Source: Mucor racemosus
Lineage: Eukaryota; Mucoromycota; Mucoromycetes; Mucorales; Mucoraceae
Direction: 5' to 3'
Length of the DNA: 64,000 nucleotides
Assembly: GCA_027405735.1 (NCBI GenBank)
Contig: JAPEHQ010000004.1
Coordinates: 310,001 to 374,000 of the forward strand
Shown: in pieces, positions 1-11,519 of the stretch
Layout of the letters: every line of letters begins with the position of its first letter
How positions within the stretch are numbered: position 1 is the stretch's first letter
Notes under the pieces: generated by a model
What the model was told of the DNA's origin: nothing
What the model saw: the letters and a program-made list of their open reading frames with translations, nothing else
Databases searched by the model: none
Made by a program: the position numbers and the translations under genes

Positions 1-2
1 AA

Positions 3-1005
3 ATGATGCGATTGGGAAGAATGATTAAAGATCTTCGTACTCGTGTGCCTATTTCTGCTGATGCTCCTGGTGAAAAGACCACAATTCCCGATACACCTGA
101 AGTAAAATAAGATGCTAGTGCCATAATTTGCTGTTATTAACATCTAATATTAGTTCAAGGACTTCACTGAGCAAAATACTGTTCATGTTGATGGATTTTT
201 GTTTTCTGAAGAAGACGTTGATGATCTTGTCGATGAAGGAAAGATGTCTCGTAATTATTGTTTGGATTGCAAATCAAGAAATGTTGCGCCTTTAAGTAAT
301 GTATTAGTTTGACCATTCTAGTTGGATTTTAATGTGTTCATAATATTTCTATCTTATAGATTTCATTTCTCATTCTGCTTCTGTATTACAATTGCAATTC
401 TTGTATCAAGTTGCATTAGCTGATAAAGTCAAGGATAAAGTCATTGTTGATGTTGGATCAAGATTAGGTGCTGTTTTGTATTCTGTAAGTTTATTTCGAT
501 TTGATTTGCAATTGATTTGTATACTGATTTTTTTTTTTTTTTTTTTTTTGCATAAAAGGGTCATTTGTTCACCCGTGCTAGCAAAATTATTGGTGTTGAA
601 ATCAACGAATGGTTCACCAAATTACAACAAGACATGATCAAGAGATATAAAATGGATGATCGTGTTCAAGTCATGTGTAAAGATATTCAAAGCGTGCCTG
701 AATTGTTATCAAAGGAAGCAGATATTGTCATTATGAACAATGTTTTCCAATTCTTTAATGAACTTCCTATTCAACAACAAATTTGGAAGTTTGTTCGTAC
801 TGAAACAAAGAAGAAGTCTGGATTATTATTAGTTACACTTCCATCATTACAAGAGCAATTGAAGGAGGCTGGTATGTCTGCTTCTAAATTGATGCGTGGT
901 TGGGTAAAGGAAGTTAAATTAGATTATGATGGTGGTTGGTTCCAAGATTTGAATGATGATGAATTAGAAGAAATTAAGCAAGTGCATTTGTATAGAGTTG
1001 TATAA
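3..1005 (+). CDS. Class I SAM-dependent methyltransferase (5' end probably outside window)
   Basis: Four exons are readable: 3-101, 154-295, 360-484 and 559-1005. The introns are 52-74 nt; the last has a long T tract before its AG. The protein carries a Rossmann-type SAM-binding core: motif I reads VDVGSRLG just before intron 3, and the acidic end of strand 2 reads IGVEIN in exon 4. A later hydrophobic strand (ADIVIMNNV) fits motif IV. An upstream CxxC pair (YCLDCK) could bind metal. Known for the fold: methyl transfer from SAM. The substrate cannot be told from sequence. The first ATG lies at base 3, so the true start may lie upstream and the entry should be treated as 5' partial. The stop TAA is at 1003-1005. 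The family call is fairly safe, but no gene name is justified. Confidence 0.75.
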
Positions 1006-2256
1006 TAAAGAAGCTTTTTGGTTCACATATATTGCTGATTTGCTTTTGTGAAATGGTTCAGCTTTGTCAATGTTACAAGCCTCGCTCATTATTACGGTAA
1101 ATAATGAACTAATAAATAAAGCTAGTACATGCATCAACGATTCATTGTTAAATTTCACAAGCAACATTGCTACTACTACTATTGCTTCTGCTGCTGCTTG
1201 ATATTCCAATAACCACAGCTTACTCAAAACGAACAGCTAGTCTTAGAAATGAGAGCGCTCCACTTCTTTATCAAATTATATTCAGAAAAAAAAAATAAAA
1301 CATAGATACTTTTAACAACTTATGAATCAAACATATTGCATCTATATTCACCTGACCTGCGTTAAGAGCGAGAATAAATCCTTTAAAGACCTGATTTTGA
1401 ATTCTCATTGCTCAAGATTGATACTAAAAAATTATGCTTTTGTGGCATGCACAACAAACAAACTCTAGTTTTTGGCCCACATCTCATAATGCACACTGCA
1501 TACAGTTATCGAGCCGAGTTTGGATTAGTAAATTTGGCTGACAAAACCCGACCCAACATAATTGATAGTTTCGTATCTTCCATCACTCAGTCTATATTGA
1601 ACATCCAAATTTTTTGAAGAAAAAAGTAACATTGCAGTATAAGTTTCATTATGCATAAAAAGAGCGTTTGTTAATTAATGTAGATAGTTGTCATTACCAT
1701 ATACGCTGTTTCTGGCTGATTTACTACTATTTCTAATTTGAGATACTCTGTTAAGCCACAAATTCCACTAAAAAAAGTACAATCTTTAATCCTGTAATTT
1801 AGGCAGCAAATTAATAAATGCTAATAACTTTAATTATGGATACTGCTATAGATGTAGTACGTATTTTGAAATCATCAACCCATTTAAATCAATATTTATT
1901 GATTACAAGCATTTTTCCAGTTGGTTTATTTTTTTAAGCGGTGAAAGGGAAGTTTTTTCTAAAAAAAAAATGTGCTGAAATCCTTCCAAAATAATTGTTA
2001 GCTAATGGAAACAATACATTTTATTTGTATATTCACTGCACATTAAGTACAACCTCAAAATTTAATTTTCAATCATAATTTGATTCTAGAAAATCTTCAA
2101 AAAAATCTGAAACAGCTCATACAAATAGTTGAAAAAAGAGGATGTCCCCTTTTCCTCATTCTCACAACAGTTCGGGTATGCCGAAACTTTACTGATTTAT
2201 TAGAATATATAAATGTGAAATAAAAGGAGATTTCCTTCGATCTTCCAATCTGTGTG
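1006..2256. other. Intergenic AT-rich stretch, no gene seen
   Basis: No ORF here looks coding. One short motif near 1526-1557 (core AGTAAATTTGGCTGACAAAA) recurs at about 60138 and, inverted, at about 57040. Otherwise nothing is recognised. Confidence 0.5.
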
Positions 2257-2259
2257 ATT

Positions 2260-2676
2260 TGTTTAATATACGCAATGAATAACTAGAAAATAAAATTAAA
2301 ACCAGATATATTTATTGAGTATATTATTGTAGGTAAAAGAGAGATAATGATCCGTCTCAAAAGACACCAGGATTCAGGGTATTTATATGTCTTTGGAAGC
2401 GCAGATATAGAGGTCTACTATACAGAGTGTATGAATGAATGATTTCATAATCTTGAGGAACTAGTTGACTACAACATGATGATATAATAGATTGACCAGA
2501 GCAAGTTTAGTCGGATACAATCAAGTGAAGTATATAGAATATTCATGCTTGATTATTAACTTTTTTAGACAGTGAATGTTTGTACAAATGGAATAGCTGA
2601 ATTCCATTTCCAGAAACGAATTCATGATTGGCTCAATTTCAGGATCTCAGGCTACACCATTTCATCATAGACTAAA
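2260..2676 (+). repeat. Repeat family E (LTR-like), copy 1
   Basis: Begins TGTTTAATATAC. It is matched over about 400 bp by copies at 13188-13592, 16572-16976 (inverted) and 63727 to the window end. Similarity between this copy and the arm copies stops after TAGACTA. No TSD or clear CA end was found, so it may be an LTR whose 3' end is missing or unrecognised. Non-coding. Confidence 0.7.
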
Positions 2677-2725
2677 TGTAACATAACTAAATGAAATAAA
2701 ATTGCAATATATCATTATTATAACC

Positions 2726-2879
2726 TCACACTATGAAGAAAAAATCCCTTAATTCTCTTAATTGTGCCACATTAAGGAAAATAAGACAAGATTTAAAAAA
2801 AATAAGCAGTGAAAATTTCCTTATTTTTCTTAATGTGGCACAATTAAGAGAATTAAGAGATTTTTTCTTCATAGTGTCA
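2726..2879. mobile_element. CACTA-type foldback MITE
   Basis: A 148-bp element (2729-2876) consists almost entirely of two 57-bp inverted arms around a loop of about 34 bp, with about two mismatches between arms. It starts CACTATGAAG and ends CTTCATAGTG, and is flanked on both sides by TCA. TIRs beginning CACTA with a 3-bp target duplication are the hallmark of the CACTA (EnSpm/CMC) superfamily. It has no coding capacity, so it would be a non-autonomous element moved by a transposase encoded elsewhere. Confidence 0.75.
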
Positions 2880-2949
2880 TACTCATCATTCTATGCTAAG
2901 AATCCTGTCTAAATAACCCTTTGAGCACTTCTACTAGTAATACATGTGC

Positions 2950-3311
2950 CCAGTCTAGTCTATGTCCTAAACAGTAAGCTATGGATTGAAATGGATCAAT
3001 CATAATTTAACCCTGCTCGCAGAGCTTGTGAGTTGCCTTGTTTTAATGCTGTGCTACATGTGCTTTAATGTTGATCTGATAGCTACTTGATTGATTAACC
3101 GCTGGGATGAAATAATATGGTGTCATAATTGAGGTCCAAGCATTTTTGGTAATTGCTGGATAAACTTGCAGTATATTATATTAGTACGCTAGGAGTTTCT
3201 TATATCCGGTACCAAGACTTTACACTTCAATACATGTTGTAGTCAATAAACTGTAGGATGTATTGATACTGTAGACGGTGATAGAGTATGGTACTTGGCG
3301 GAATACAACAT
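2950..3311 (+). repeat. LTR family F, 5'-truncated copy
   Basis: Matches the 3' two thirds of the F LTR seen intact at 9437-9963 (inverted) and ends in the family terminus GGAATACAACA. The 5' part is missing or too diverged to recognise. Confidence 0.65.
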
Positions 3312-3475
3312 GCATGATGATAGATAATAAATTGACGACGGAAGCTACATACCTTTGGGCATTATTCTTAAGCTTTTACATATAAATTGCTTCTTGAGTG
3401 AAGAGTGATATCCCTTAAATCGTATTGTTTTGTTCATGCAGTAATAATTATCCTGAAGTCCTTCTTTAAGGATAA

Positions 3476-3769
3476 TGATGTATTATTCTTAACCGGATGT
3501 CAAATCTAAAAGTAAAACAATAGTTCAGAAACCGAAATTCAAGTCAAGTAAACATCAACGAAACCACGGTTCCAGCATGATATTACGGCATGATATTACA
3601 GCATGACATTAAAGCATAATGTTCCACCATCATGCCGCATTAGTATAATAGATAATACCTATAATCCTTATCAAATCATCGTTTCCTTCAACTCAATTAG
3701 TATATGCTGTAAACCCTCTTTATTTCCTTTTCATAAACAATATCATCTCTTTACTTGATTAAATTTCTA
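3476..3769 (+). repeat. LTR family G, diverged and 3'-truncated
   Basis: Starts TGATGTATTATTCTTAACCGG, like the intact G LTRs at 6068 and 15850, but with many differences. It is cut off within the family's final AT-rich part and joined directly to repeat family A at 3770. Confidence 0.65.
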
Positions 3770-6067
3770 CACTACGGCCGACCTGTACTGCACAAGATAA
3801 TTTTTTGTGCCCAGGTGTGCTGCACACTATAGCCTGAGCTGTTACGTCCACTGAATATGGCTAAAAAGATAACAAGATGCACATAGGAACAACAAAAAAA
3901 ACTGCGCACGAGCACAGCAAAAAACCTGTATGTGCAGGATTATATATTCTGTCCATGTGCATGACATTAATTCCATGTGTACATAATAGTAGAATTGTCC
4001 ATAAGCATATCGTTATCCCTATTTGTGCATAATAATAAAATCTGACCATGAAAATAATGAGTTGATCATATGGGCACAAATTGGTTTGTACATGAGCATC
4101 ATGCCGTTCTCAAAATTCCATTACATTTTTTACTGGAATGGGTTTTTAAATTACATTTGCTTTTTTATTAATATAGATTATAGACAATACAATTCAATAC
4201 ATAGTTGATGTAGAGCAGTACATGCAACAGCCGATATATTTACGATTGTCATCATTTGTAAATGTGTTTATAACTATAATTTTTACAGCAACAATGGTTT
4301 TTGTTCGAGTATAAACTTAAATAACACTCACTGCTTAAGTTTATTTTCAAGCCAAATCAAAGGTTGTAAATGTTACTTTATTACACATAAAATTTAAACA
4401 AATTAACCTTCTTTAAACTTACTATTTTAGTTTATTACAATTGTCAGCTGTAAAAAGATTTGTTTTCAAGTATAGCTACAATCAAAACTATGATAATTAA
4501 TCAAGACATTAGATTATTCTATTTTTTTGTTTCTATATCATTTGAAATTTTATCATTTTTCTGGAACATTTCGTGAGATTGTAGCCACTTCTAGCTTTTT
4601 ATTGAGTAGGTACAGTATAAATATCGTTGTTGCGCTCGATTTCATCTGGTATACTGGTAATCAAGAAATACGTCCAACAATACAGTAGTAAATAATGATA
4701 TTTGATCTTAGAATGCGGTTAAATAAAAACATCAGCCTCTAATATAGATTGCTACCTATATTAAAAACATTAGTCCCTTATGTTAGCATGTGTATTTAGA
4801 TAAAAGAAAAGAATACCAGCTTGATAGTCTGATATGTCATTATTTATTAAACGGTAAATTTATCCTTTGAATACGAAAAAAAAGAGAGAAACAACACACG
4901 TAGAAAAGGATTTTCAAGGCTTTATATTATTTAGCGCAATTAAAACCCTGCTAAATTGCACATTTCATCCAATGTAAAAGCAGCATTACAGCGCATCAAC
5001 CATCATAAACTAAACAAAATAGGCAATATCTGTTATCATAGAAACATGCATTTTTTACCGGAATAACCGTCTGTCATATCATACATCCATTAAAAATTGC
5101 AAAAGCGAGCCCGTAGAGAAACGCCATAATTGAGCATAAGATTGAATGGCTAAGTCTTTTATACTATGGTATATATAAGTATTAAATAAAAAAGCGATTC
5201 TTTTTTTAACTTTTTTTACATTTAACCATATACGGTCTGAAAATTAAGACTTTGTAGCGGACATTTTTGGGGCTCATTTTATCCTTACCAACACACATGA
5301 TTTTCATCAAAAAACAGAAAAATCAAATTTTGATACCAAAATCAGCGTTTAAATATACTACATTGTGAGAGAAAATTGTAACCATAGCTAATACACATTT
5401 TATGAAAGCTTAATATTAAATGTTAAATAATGAAACCTTGTACTTTTGCCCCAAAAACGGATTTTTGATTAAAGAATTTTCATGTAATATTTTGCAATAA
5501 AAATGTTTGTTATTTTTTATTGAGCAAATAGAGCGCTAAATTCTGTATATGTGTATATTTTTGATCTTTATAATTGGTAGTATAATTAACTCTAGATTTG
5601 CAAAATCAGAAAAAAAAATTTAAAAAATGTCAAAATTGATGATCTCGACAAAAATAGTTTTCTAAATTAATATTCCGCTTATAAGCCTTGTAAGTCTTAA
5701 AAATAAGAGATTTTATAATACTTGGGAACTTTATCAAGAATTTACGATGTTGTACCCACTTGATTCAAGCTTATTGCTGTAAACCTTTATACATGTTTAT
5801 ATTGTGTGGTAGTTTATTTGATGATAATATAGTCTTACTTTATAATTATTGCGCTAGAGGTGATCTACATTAAGTTTTAGTCTTACCTCTCCAATATCAT
5901 AAACATAAAAATGATCATCATTGGAACCTATTACTACCTTTTCACCCTCTTTTTTGTCTCAAGCTAATTTATTCAATGCTACAATAATTTACCAGAACCA
6001 ACTTAAATGCTTACAAATGGTTCCTCGGTATTTGCATTGAAATTCTATAAATTAAATTGACTGGCTC
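3770..6067. repeat. Repeat family A, copy 1
   Basis: A dispersed repeat of about 3.5 kb when complete. This copy starts CACTACGGCCGACC and is cut at 6067 by an LTR. It closely resembles the copies at 6474-10110, 56368-58560 and 62605-63726. It is mostly non-coding AT-rich DNA. The right part contains, on the minus strand, a decayed fragment of a dynein intermediate-chain gene (separate entry). Confidence 0.8.
5887..6062 (-). pseudogene. Dynein intermediate-chain C-terminal WD40 fragment, copy 1
   Basis: Read on the minus strand, the frame gives ANTEEPFVS and, after several stops, VIGSNDDHFYVYDIGE, followed by a GTAAGAC splice donor. These match the last WD40 blades of cytoplasmic dynein intermediate chains (pattern DLWNL..DTE..., then YDVGE). 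Several in-frame stops make it non-functional. It lies inside repeat family A and is repeated in copies 2 and 3. Confidence 0.6.
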
Positions 6068-6405
6068 TGATGTATCATTCTTAAACCGGATCATGTCAAA
6101 TCCAAAAAAGTAAACAATAACAGATCCGGAACCGGAAGTTCCTTAATTAAATATTAACTATACAATGCTTCTAAAAGCATGGTATAGAAGCATGGTACAA
6201 AAGTATAATACGCCAGTGCGATATTCCAACATGGTATACCAACATGACACATTACTATTAAATAACATCTAAACTACCTTACCACACTATTAATTCCCCA
6301 AATCAAATAGTATATAAACCCTATTAATTTCATTCCAATAAACAATATCTCTTTACTTGATTAAATTTCTAATTTTATTTAACCTAAACATATTTTGATA
6401 AATCA
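6068..6405 (+). mobile_element. Solo LTR, family G, with mismatched flanks
   Basis: Length 338 bp, TGATGTATCATTC to TTTTGATAAATCA, a TG...CA LTR with a TATAAACCC box and an AATAAAC near the 3' end. The copies at 15850-16187 and 13977-14314 have ATAAT/ATTAT duplications. Here the five flanking bases differ (GGCTC left, GCATG right), and the flanks belong to two different repeats (family A left, LTR C right). Confidence 0.8.
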
Positions 6406-6473
6406 GCATGGTTTTAATGAGATGACATTTAATTTAGGTATTTTATGATGGGAATCTAACTTAGTTCACTTTA
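6406..6473 (+). repeat. 3' end fragment of LTR family C
   Basis: Matches the last 68 bases of the C LTRs at 21482-21964 and 61463-62604, ending TTAGTTCACTTTA. It sits at the same place next to repeat A as in the 62.6-kb copy, so the C insertion predates the duplication of A. Confidence 0.7.
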
Positions 6474-6850
6474 GGTTTATTTTAAGTAAAGCATAATAAA
6501 TACAACCTACAACATTATTAGCCTAATAACGGATTTAACTTGAAAAGTATAAGATGATACAATCGGATTCAAAAAAAGTCCATAAAATCACAAATTTAAA
6601 GGATTTATATATAAAAGCACTACGGCCGACTTGTGCTGCACAAGATGATTTTGTTGTGCTCAGGTGGGCTGCACACATTAGCCTGATGAGCTGTTGCGCC
6701 CACTGAATAATGGCTAAAAGGATAACAAGATGCACATGGGCACAACAAAAGAAACTGCACACGAGCACAACGCTAAGCCTGTATGTGCCAGAATTATAGA
6801 TTCTGTCCATGTGCATGACATTAATCCCATGTGTGCATAATAGTAGAAGA

Positions 6851-7082
6851 TGAGAGTTTATGGATACATACAATCTTATTTATAGAAAGAATAATAATAA
6901 AGACTAGTAACATTTATCATGGAGAACGTAGGCTTTATTACTAGAAAAACTAATGGTAAAAGAAAGAACCAAGAGCTTCTAGGTCTTGGTTTAAAAGACT
7001 ATTTATAAGAATTACATTTCAATGTGAGTTAGAAATGGAATTGGCTTCAAAATTGGCTGTTTAATATCCTCGAAAACCGACA
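6851..7082. mobile_element. Solo LTR, 232 bp, TSD GAAGA
   Basis: Starts TGAGAGTTTATGG and ends AAAACCGACA. It is flanked by GAAGA on both sides (6846-6850 and 7083-7087). It is absent from the matching positions of A copies 1 and 4, which read straight through. No internal retroelement sequence is present. Confidence 0.75.
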
Positions 7083-8994
7083 GAAGAATTGCCCATAAGC
7101 ATATCATTATCCCTATTTGTGCATAATAAGAAATCTGACCATGAGAATAACGAGTTGATCATATGGGCACAAATTGGTTTGTACATGAGCATCGTGCCGT
7201 TCTCAAAATTTCATTGCATTTTTTACTGGAATAGTTTTTTAAATTACATTTGCTTTTATTGATAATATAGATTATAGACAACAATACAATTTAATACATT
7301 GTTGATGTAGTAGAGCAATACATTCAACAACAGTCAATATATTTACGATTATCATCGTTTGTAAATATGTTTGTAGCTGTAATATTTGCAGCAACAATGT
7401 TTTTTGCTAGGGCATAAACTTAAATAGCGCTTACTGCTTAAATTTATACCGCAAGACAAATCTAAAATTATAAATGTTAATTTATCACTCATAAAATTTA
7501 AACAAATTAACCTTCTTTAAACTTACTATTTTAGTTTAGGATTTTCAGCTGTAAAAAGATTTGTTTTTAAGTACAGTATATATACAATCAAAACTATGGC
7601 AATTAGGCAAGACATTAGATTGTTCTTTTTTTTTTTGTGTTTCTACAGTATATCATTTGAAATTTTATCAATTTCCTGGAACATTTCGTGAGTTTGTAGC
7701 CAGTTCTAGCTTTTCAATGAATAGATACTGTATATATATCATTGCCTTTGATTTGATCTGGTAATCAGAAATACGTCCAACAATACAGTAGTAAATAATG
7801 ATGTTTGATCTTAGAATGCGGTTAAATAAAAATATCGGCCTCTAATATAGACTGCTACCTATATTAAAAACATTAGTCCCTTATGTTAGCATGCGTATTT
7901 AGATAAAAGAAAAGAATACCAGCTTGATAGTCTGATATGTCATTATTTATTAAACGGTAAATTTATCCTTTGAATACGAAAAAAAAGAGAGAAACAACAC
8001 ACGTAGAAAAGGATATTTAAGGCTTTACATTATTTAGCACAATTAAACCCCTGCTAAATTGCACATTTCACCCAATGTAAAAGCAGCATTACAGCGCATC
8101 AACCATCATAAACTAAACAAAATAGGCAATATCTGTTATCATAGAAATATATATTTTCTACCAGAAAAACCGGCTGTCTTATCATAGATTCATTAAAAAT
8201 TGCAAAAGCGAGCCCGTAGAGCAACGCCGTAATTGAGCATAGCAAGATTGAATGGCTAAGTCTCTTATACTATTATGGTATGTCTAAGTATTAAATAAAA
8301 AAGCGATTCTTTTTTTAACTTTTTTTACATTTAACCATATACGGTCTGAAAATTAAGACTTTGTAGCGGACATTTTTGGGGCTCATTTTATCCTTACCAA
8401 CACACATGATTTTCATCAAAAACAGAAAAATCAAATTTTGATATCAAAATCAACGTTTAAATATACTACATTGTGAGAGAAAATTGTAGCCATAGCTAAT
8501 ACGCATTTTATAAAAGCTTAATATTAAATGTTAATTAATGAAACCTTGTACTTTTGTCCCAAAAACAGTTTTTTGATTAAAGGATTTTCATGTAATATTT
8601 TGCAATAAAAATGTTTGTTATTTTTTATTGAGCAAATAGAGCGCTAAATTCTGAATATGTGTATATTTCTTATTTTTATAATTGGTAATATAATTGACTC
8701 TAGATTTGCAAAATCAGAAAAAAAAATCGGAAAATGACAAAATTCATGATCTGGACAAGGATAATTTTTGAGATTAATATTCCGCTTATAAGCCTTGTAA
8801 GTCTTAAAAATAAGAGATTTTATAGTATATGAGAACTTTTTCAAGAATTTACGATGCTGTATCCACTTGATTCAAGCTTACTACTGTATATCTTCATACA
8901 TGCTAATAATGTGTGGCAGTTTATTTGATGATAATATAGTATTACTTTATGACTCTTGCGCTAGAGGTACTTTTACATTAAGTTTTAGTCTTAC

Positions 8995-9200
8995 CTCTCC
9001 AATATCATAAACATAATCATAAACATGGCCATCACTGGAATCTATTGCCGCCTTTTTACCCTCTTTGTCCCAAGCCAATTTATTCATTGCTTTACCAGAA
9101 CCACCAATTTAAGCACTTACAAATGGTTCCTCGGTATTTGCACCCAAATTCCATAAATTAAATCGACTTGTTTCATCTACAGCAGTGTCAAACGTATCAT
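8995..9200 (-). pseudogene. Dynein intermediate-chain C-terminal WD40 fragment, copy 2 (best preserved)
   Basis: Minus-strand translation runs from about 9183 down to 8995. It reads AVDETSRFNLWNLGANTEEP, then one in-frame TAA, then GSGKAMNKLAWDKEGKKAA and a block ending YDIGE, followed by a GT donor. The order of motifs (LWNL, then ALN.LAW..GK..A.G.SDG..YVYD.GE) is that of the last WD40 repeats of dynein intermediate chains. A small in-frame duplication gives VYDYVYD. It is a genomic fragment, since the splice donor is retained. The rest of the gene is not in the window. Confidence 0.7.
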
Positions 9201-9436
9201 CAGCCCGCCTTATGATAAATATCAATCTAAAACCAGAAACATCCCATTATTGTCATTGTTATATGCTATGAAACGTATGATTTTTAATAATACAGCAATT
9301 AAATAAAAAACAAGATGCTACTAATAACAACATATGGTGCCGGATTTAACATTTAAGTAAATTTGATGAAGTTTGCTTTTAAACCCTTTTAAAAATCCTT
9401 AGGCAAATACAATATCTTGGTCCTATAATTTCTATC

Positions 9437-9963
9437 TGTTGTATTCCACCAAGTATCATACGTTATCACCTTCTACAGTACCAATGCATCTTACAATCTA
9501 TTGACTACGACATGTATTGAAGTGCAAAGTCTTGATATTGGATATAAGAAATTCCTAGCGTACCAAGTTTAATTCAGTAATTACCAAAAACGCTTGGACC
9601 TCAATTATGATACCATATTATTTCATCTCATTGGTTAATCAATCAAGTAGCTATCAAATCAACATCCAAGCACATTTAGCGCAGCATTAAAACAAGGCAA
9701 CTCACAAGCTCTCCAAGAACGGTTAAATTATGGCTGATCCATTTCAATCCATAGATTACTATCAAACAGATCTAATGTTTCAATTGTGCCTTAAATTACA
9801 TTTCAGGATCTCAATGTCAAATCAATATAAAAGGCCATACTTTTATATCTAAATAAACGATATCTTGTTTTTATTATACAGTTGAAGAACTGATTCGTTA
9901 CTCATTCTTTTTTAATTGGTTTTTTTTTTAAGTATTATTTATCAAACCTCAAAATATACGACA
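9437..9963 (-). mobile_element. Solo LTR, family F, TSD CTATC
   Basis: Length 527 bp, TGTTGTATTCC to AAAATATACGACA, with near-perfect ends TGTTGTAT/ATACGACA. It is flanked by CTATC at 9432-9436 and 9964-9968. The homologous A copy at 58440 has the uninterrupted target. Strand is assigned relative to the other F copies. The outer edge of the left palindrome arm (9470) falls 33 bp inside this LTR. Confidence 0.8.
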
Positions 9964-11055
9964 CTATCCATTAAAATATTGCAATTTTTACTACACAACG
10001 AATGCGTTTTTTATCTCTCTTGATCTCGATTTACATTGGGTATTAGTTTTTTTACCAGTTGTATTTCTTCTAGTTTATTAATATTCAGTTATATTAAACG
10101 ATAATTTGTAGCACTGACAAAAAAAAGAAAAAAATGAATGCTTCAAGAGTTTTCTGCGTATCATTTTATGCAATCTAGTAGCAATGATTGCTTTTTAAAC
10201 CTATTAATGTTAATCCAGAATAATTATTATTTTCATTCAAAAGTAAGCTTTGCTTTATACATTTACATTCATCCATTCAATAAATGGCATTGCATTATTT
10301 ATTATCCGTTAGAGTTATATCAATCAACCAACTTCATCTTGATGATTCAATACATTTGACAATTAAATGCCTAAATTACACTTGAGGCACCAGGTATCGC
10401 CACAAAAAAATCTTGTACAGGTTGACGAAGCATCACAATTTGGATCATTTTTGTGTCAATAGAGATCTGAACTCTATCTCACATTCATACGTAGATGTCT
10501 GCATGAACCATATCTCTATCTGTTCAATTTAACTGAAATACATTGAACGCCAAAATTTTACTTGATAAAACGCATTACCTTATTGTGAGTCAACACAACT
10601 AACTTGATACTAGTTTAGCGTCAGCAGTTGAACTAGATAAATTTGGGATTAGAAGATTCCTTTTAATAGTTGTGCATACCATCATGAGCTAATAATGGAT
10701 TGTTATTATTGATACGCTAATCAAGGATGGTGAGTTAGTCTCTAATAGACAAACGAGCTGATGTAGCAGTATAAACGAAATATTAAAATCAAATATAGCA
10801 ATTAATCCTACAATATTATTAAATTATTGGGTACAGAATGTTACTACTTTTGTAGAGTCACTTGTAATTGTAAAATACAATATTCATAAAGAAAATTCAT
10901 TTCCAAAATAGCACTAGTAATACTAGAATAGAGAAACGAAAACGACAATTGCTAGTCATTTAAAAGCTGCACGTAGAAAGGTAAAATGAAAAAAAAAAGG
11001 TGAGGGGGTGATTAGCTGCGGTTCTAGCCCGGCAAACAGAAGTCCCGAACAAAAT

Positions 11056-11136
11056 CTGTTTACACGAGTTTTGAACTCACAACCTCTCCGCTTGAACTAG
11101 CTGTAAAGCGCATAAGTCTAGCAACTAGGACAAACG
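11056..11136 (-). other. tRNA-like sequence (left arm)
   Basis: On the minus strand a box-B-like GAGTTCAAAACTC forms a wobble-rich T arm. The flanking ends (CGTTTGT / GTAAACA) pair at six of seven positions. No convincing D arm or anticodon loop was found. It may be a tRNA-derived relic or the head of a SINE. Confidence 0.3.
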
Positions 11137-11519
11137 TCCCCTCTATGTTTGCTTTTTTAATTGTCGTCCTTCTACTTATCTATTCTTTTGTTTTTCTCGA
11201 TTTGTGCAATATTGAGTAATTTGACCATATTGTTTTTTGTTGGTATATAATGCTGCTATTTGCTGAGTATTAACAGCAATTTGGTTTACAAAAAAATCTT
11301 TCTTCTTGATCGAATTATGAAGAAAACCCTGTTATTTTTGCCCTATATCATCATGTAACTATGCTAGGTACAATAATGCAAAGCTGACTTTGTTTCATTA
11401 GAAAACATAACTGAAGCTTTCAGTGAGCATATGATCAATAGATGCAAAATAGCGCTAAGTATACGCTCAATAAGTTTAAATGAATTTTAATATTAGATTT
11501 GAATTTTCAAAAAAAAAAT

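Larger units (their letters stand above)
6474..10110. repeat. Repeat family A, copy 2 (interrupted by two LTRs)
   Basis: The most complete A copy. It is interrupted by a 232-bp LTR at 6851-7082 and by LTR F at 9437-9963. After the second insertion the family resumes (about 9969-10110), as shown by colinearity with 58440-58560, where no insertion is present. Its last part lies inside the left arm of the palindrome. Confidence 0.75.

Noticed and set aside
2260..2676. Repeat E as a solo LTR with defined ends
   Set aside because: The TG start is clear, but no CA end with a matching target duplication could be found in any of the four copies, so it was kept as a repeat only.
3861..4079. Minus ORF with THGINVMHMDR, repeated at 6535-6873 and 62666-63104
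   Set aside because: Its recurrence follows repeat A. The frame differs in length and integrity between copies, and there is no known domain.
10138..10359. 73-codon ORF present in both palindrome arms (also 19804-20025, minus)
   Set aside because: Its duplication is explained by the palindrome. Composition is that of random AT-rich DNA and no domain is seen.
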